This document shows positions 63,622 to 64,000 of a stretch of DNA of 64,000 nt, one piece after another. Source of the stretch: Camelimonas lactis (GTDB taxonomy: Bacteria > Pseudomonadota > Alphaproteobacteria > Rhizobiales > Beijerinckiaceae); contig NZ_SLWL01000012.1 of assembly GCF_004342915.1 (NCBI RefSeq), forward strand, positions 62,001-126,000, in the 5' to 3' direction. A model generated the notes under the pieces. It ran no database searches. It was not told the origin of the DNA and worked only from the letters and a program-made list of their open reading frames with translations. The translations under genes were made by a program, and so were the position numbers. The first letter of the stretch is position 1, and every line of letters begins with the position of its first letter.

Positions 63622-64000
63622 TCAGGGCGCGGAGACGGCTCCATGGCCGGCAAGGCGCAAGGCGTGGGCGGCGATATCCGCCGGCCAGGCGCTGACGCGG
63701 GTTCGCAGCCCGGCGTCGTCGCCCGCGAACAGGGCGCGGATCGCTTCCTCATAGCCCGGCAAGTCGCCGGCCATGGCGTTCATGAACGCATAAGCCGCCT
63801 CGCGCCGCGCCCGCGCGTCGTCCCCGGCTCCCGCCTGCCGGCGCGCGGCGTCGACCAGCCGGCGCAGGGCGGCGGAGGCGCCGCCGGGCTGCTGCCCCAG
63901 CCAGTCCCAATGGCGCGGCAGCAGCGTCACCTCGCGCGGCTCCACCCCCAGCTTTGGCCGGCCGCGCCCGCGTTTCGGCGCGTCGCCGGCCATGTCGCCG
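63622..64000 (-). CDS. DUF2239 family protein, 3' part (runs off window)
   Basis: At least 125 residues, C-terminal part of a DUF2239 protein: RGRGRPKLGVEPREVTLLPRHWDWLGQQPGGASAALRRLVDAAR and AYAFMNAMAGDLPGYEEAIRALFAGD. Full-length relatives are about 190 residues with a conserved N-terminal half, so the ATG at 63993 is probably internal and the true start is beyond the window. The function is unknown. Confidence 0.8.
   Translation of the reverse strand, partial: GDMAGDAPKRGRGRPKLGVEPREVTLLPRHWDWLGQQPGGASAALRRLVDAARRQAGAGDDARARREAAYAFMNAMAGDLPGYEEAIRALFAGDDAGLRTRVSAWPADIAAHALRLAGHGAVSAP

Overview
The window is GC-rich chromosomal DNA from an alphaproteobacterium, most likely of the Hyphomicrobiales (Rhizobiales). 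Pointers are a GcrA cell-cycle regulator, an Hsp20-DUF1150 pair, an HWE-type histidine kinase, a class I lysyl-tRNA synthetase, a phoR-pstSCAB-phoU-phoB cluster and an argD-argF-hslO operon. I saw no transposase, integrase, CRISPR array, rRNA or plasmid origin. Almost everything is core metabolism, with two small odd patches at 39.6-41.2 kb and 42.5-42.8 kb.

Layout. 0-6.5 kb: the 5' part of infC with a probable ATT start, a GT4 glycosyltransferase, an alpha/beta hydrolase, an hsp20-DUF1150 operon behind a heat-shock-type promoter and a hairpin over its ribosome binding site, an NAD-dependent epimerase and a flippase-like membrane protein. 6.5-14 kb: the complete phosphate system, with a Pho box before pstS and two hairpins between pstS and pstC. 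14.3-20.8 kb: gcrA, then the translationally coupled argD-argF-hslO operon, argE and apaG. 21.3-26 kb: an S24/LexA-type repressor, a crotonase, a periplasmic FKBP and class I lysS. 26-32 kb: a family 3 solute-binding protein divergent from a family 2 glycosyltransferase, an SCO protein, hutX, an acyltransferase and a single-domain response regulator. 32-39.6 kb: icd, glk, trmJ, a secreted alpha/beta hydrolase, murI and rpsD.

39.6-42.8 kb holds two lower-GC orphan genes, a YfeH-type transporter and a tiny secreted six-cysteine protein with an AT-rich promoter region. 43-58 kb: RBBP9-like hydrolase, purB, rpe, a BASS-like transporter, a D-amino-acid dehydrogenase-like enzyme, a P1 peptidase, a CcdA-like protein lacking both active-site cysteines, an enol-lactonase-like hydrolase, two tandem membrane proteins with degenerate GGDEF domains, sfsA, a CinA-type MoCF-binding protein and a CoA-transferase. 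58-64 kb: a split tRNA gene, an FAD monooxygenase, a zinc-finger protein, a PAP2 phosphatase, DUF169, an HWE kinase and a truncated DUF2239 gene.

The most striking element is a tRNA-Leu(UAA) gene at 58222-58524 interrupted by a 218-nt group I intron. The intron sits between U34 and A35, as in the cyanobacterial and plastid trnL gene. P1, P2, P3, P4, P6, P7, P8 and P9 can all be drawn by hand, and two stretches nearly match the conserved plastid trnL intron core. Other points worth following are the hsp20 leader (candidate RNA thermometer), the argD leader, the paired degenerate GGDEF proteins, the cysteine-less CcdA homologue and the small secreted cysteine-rich protein.
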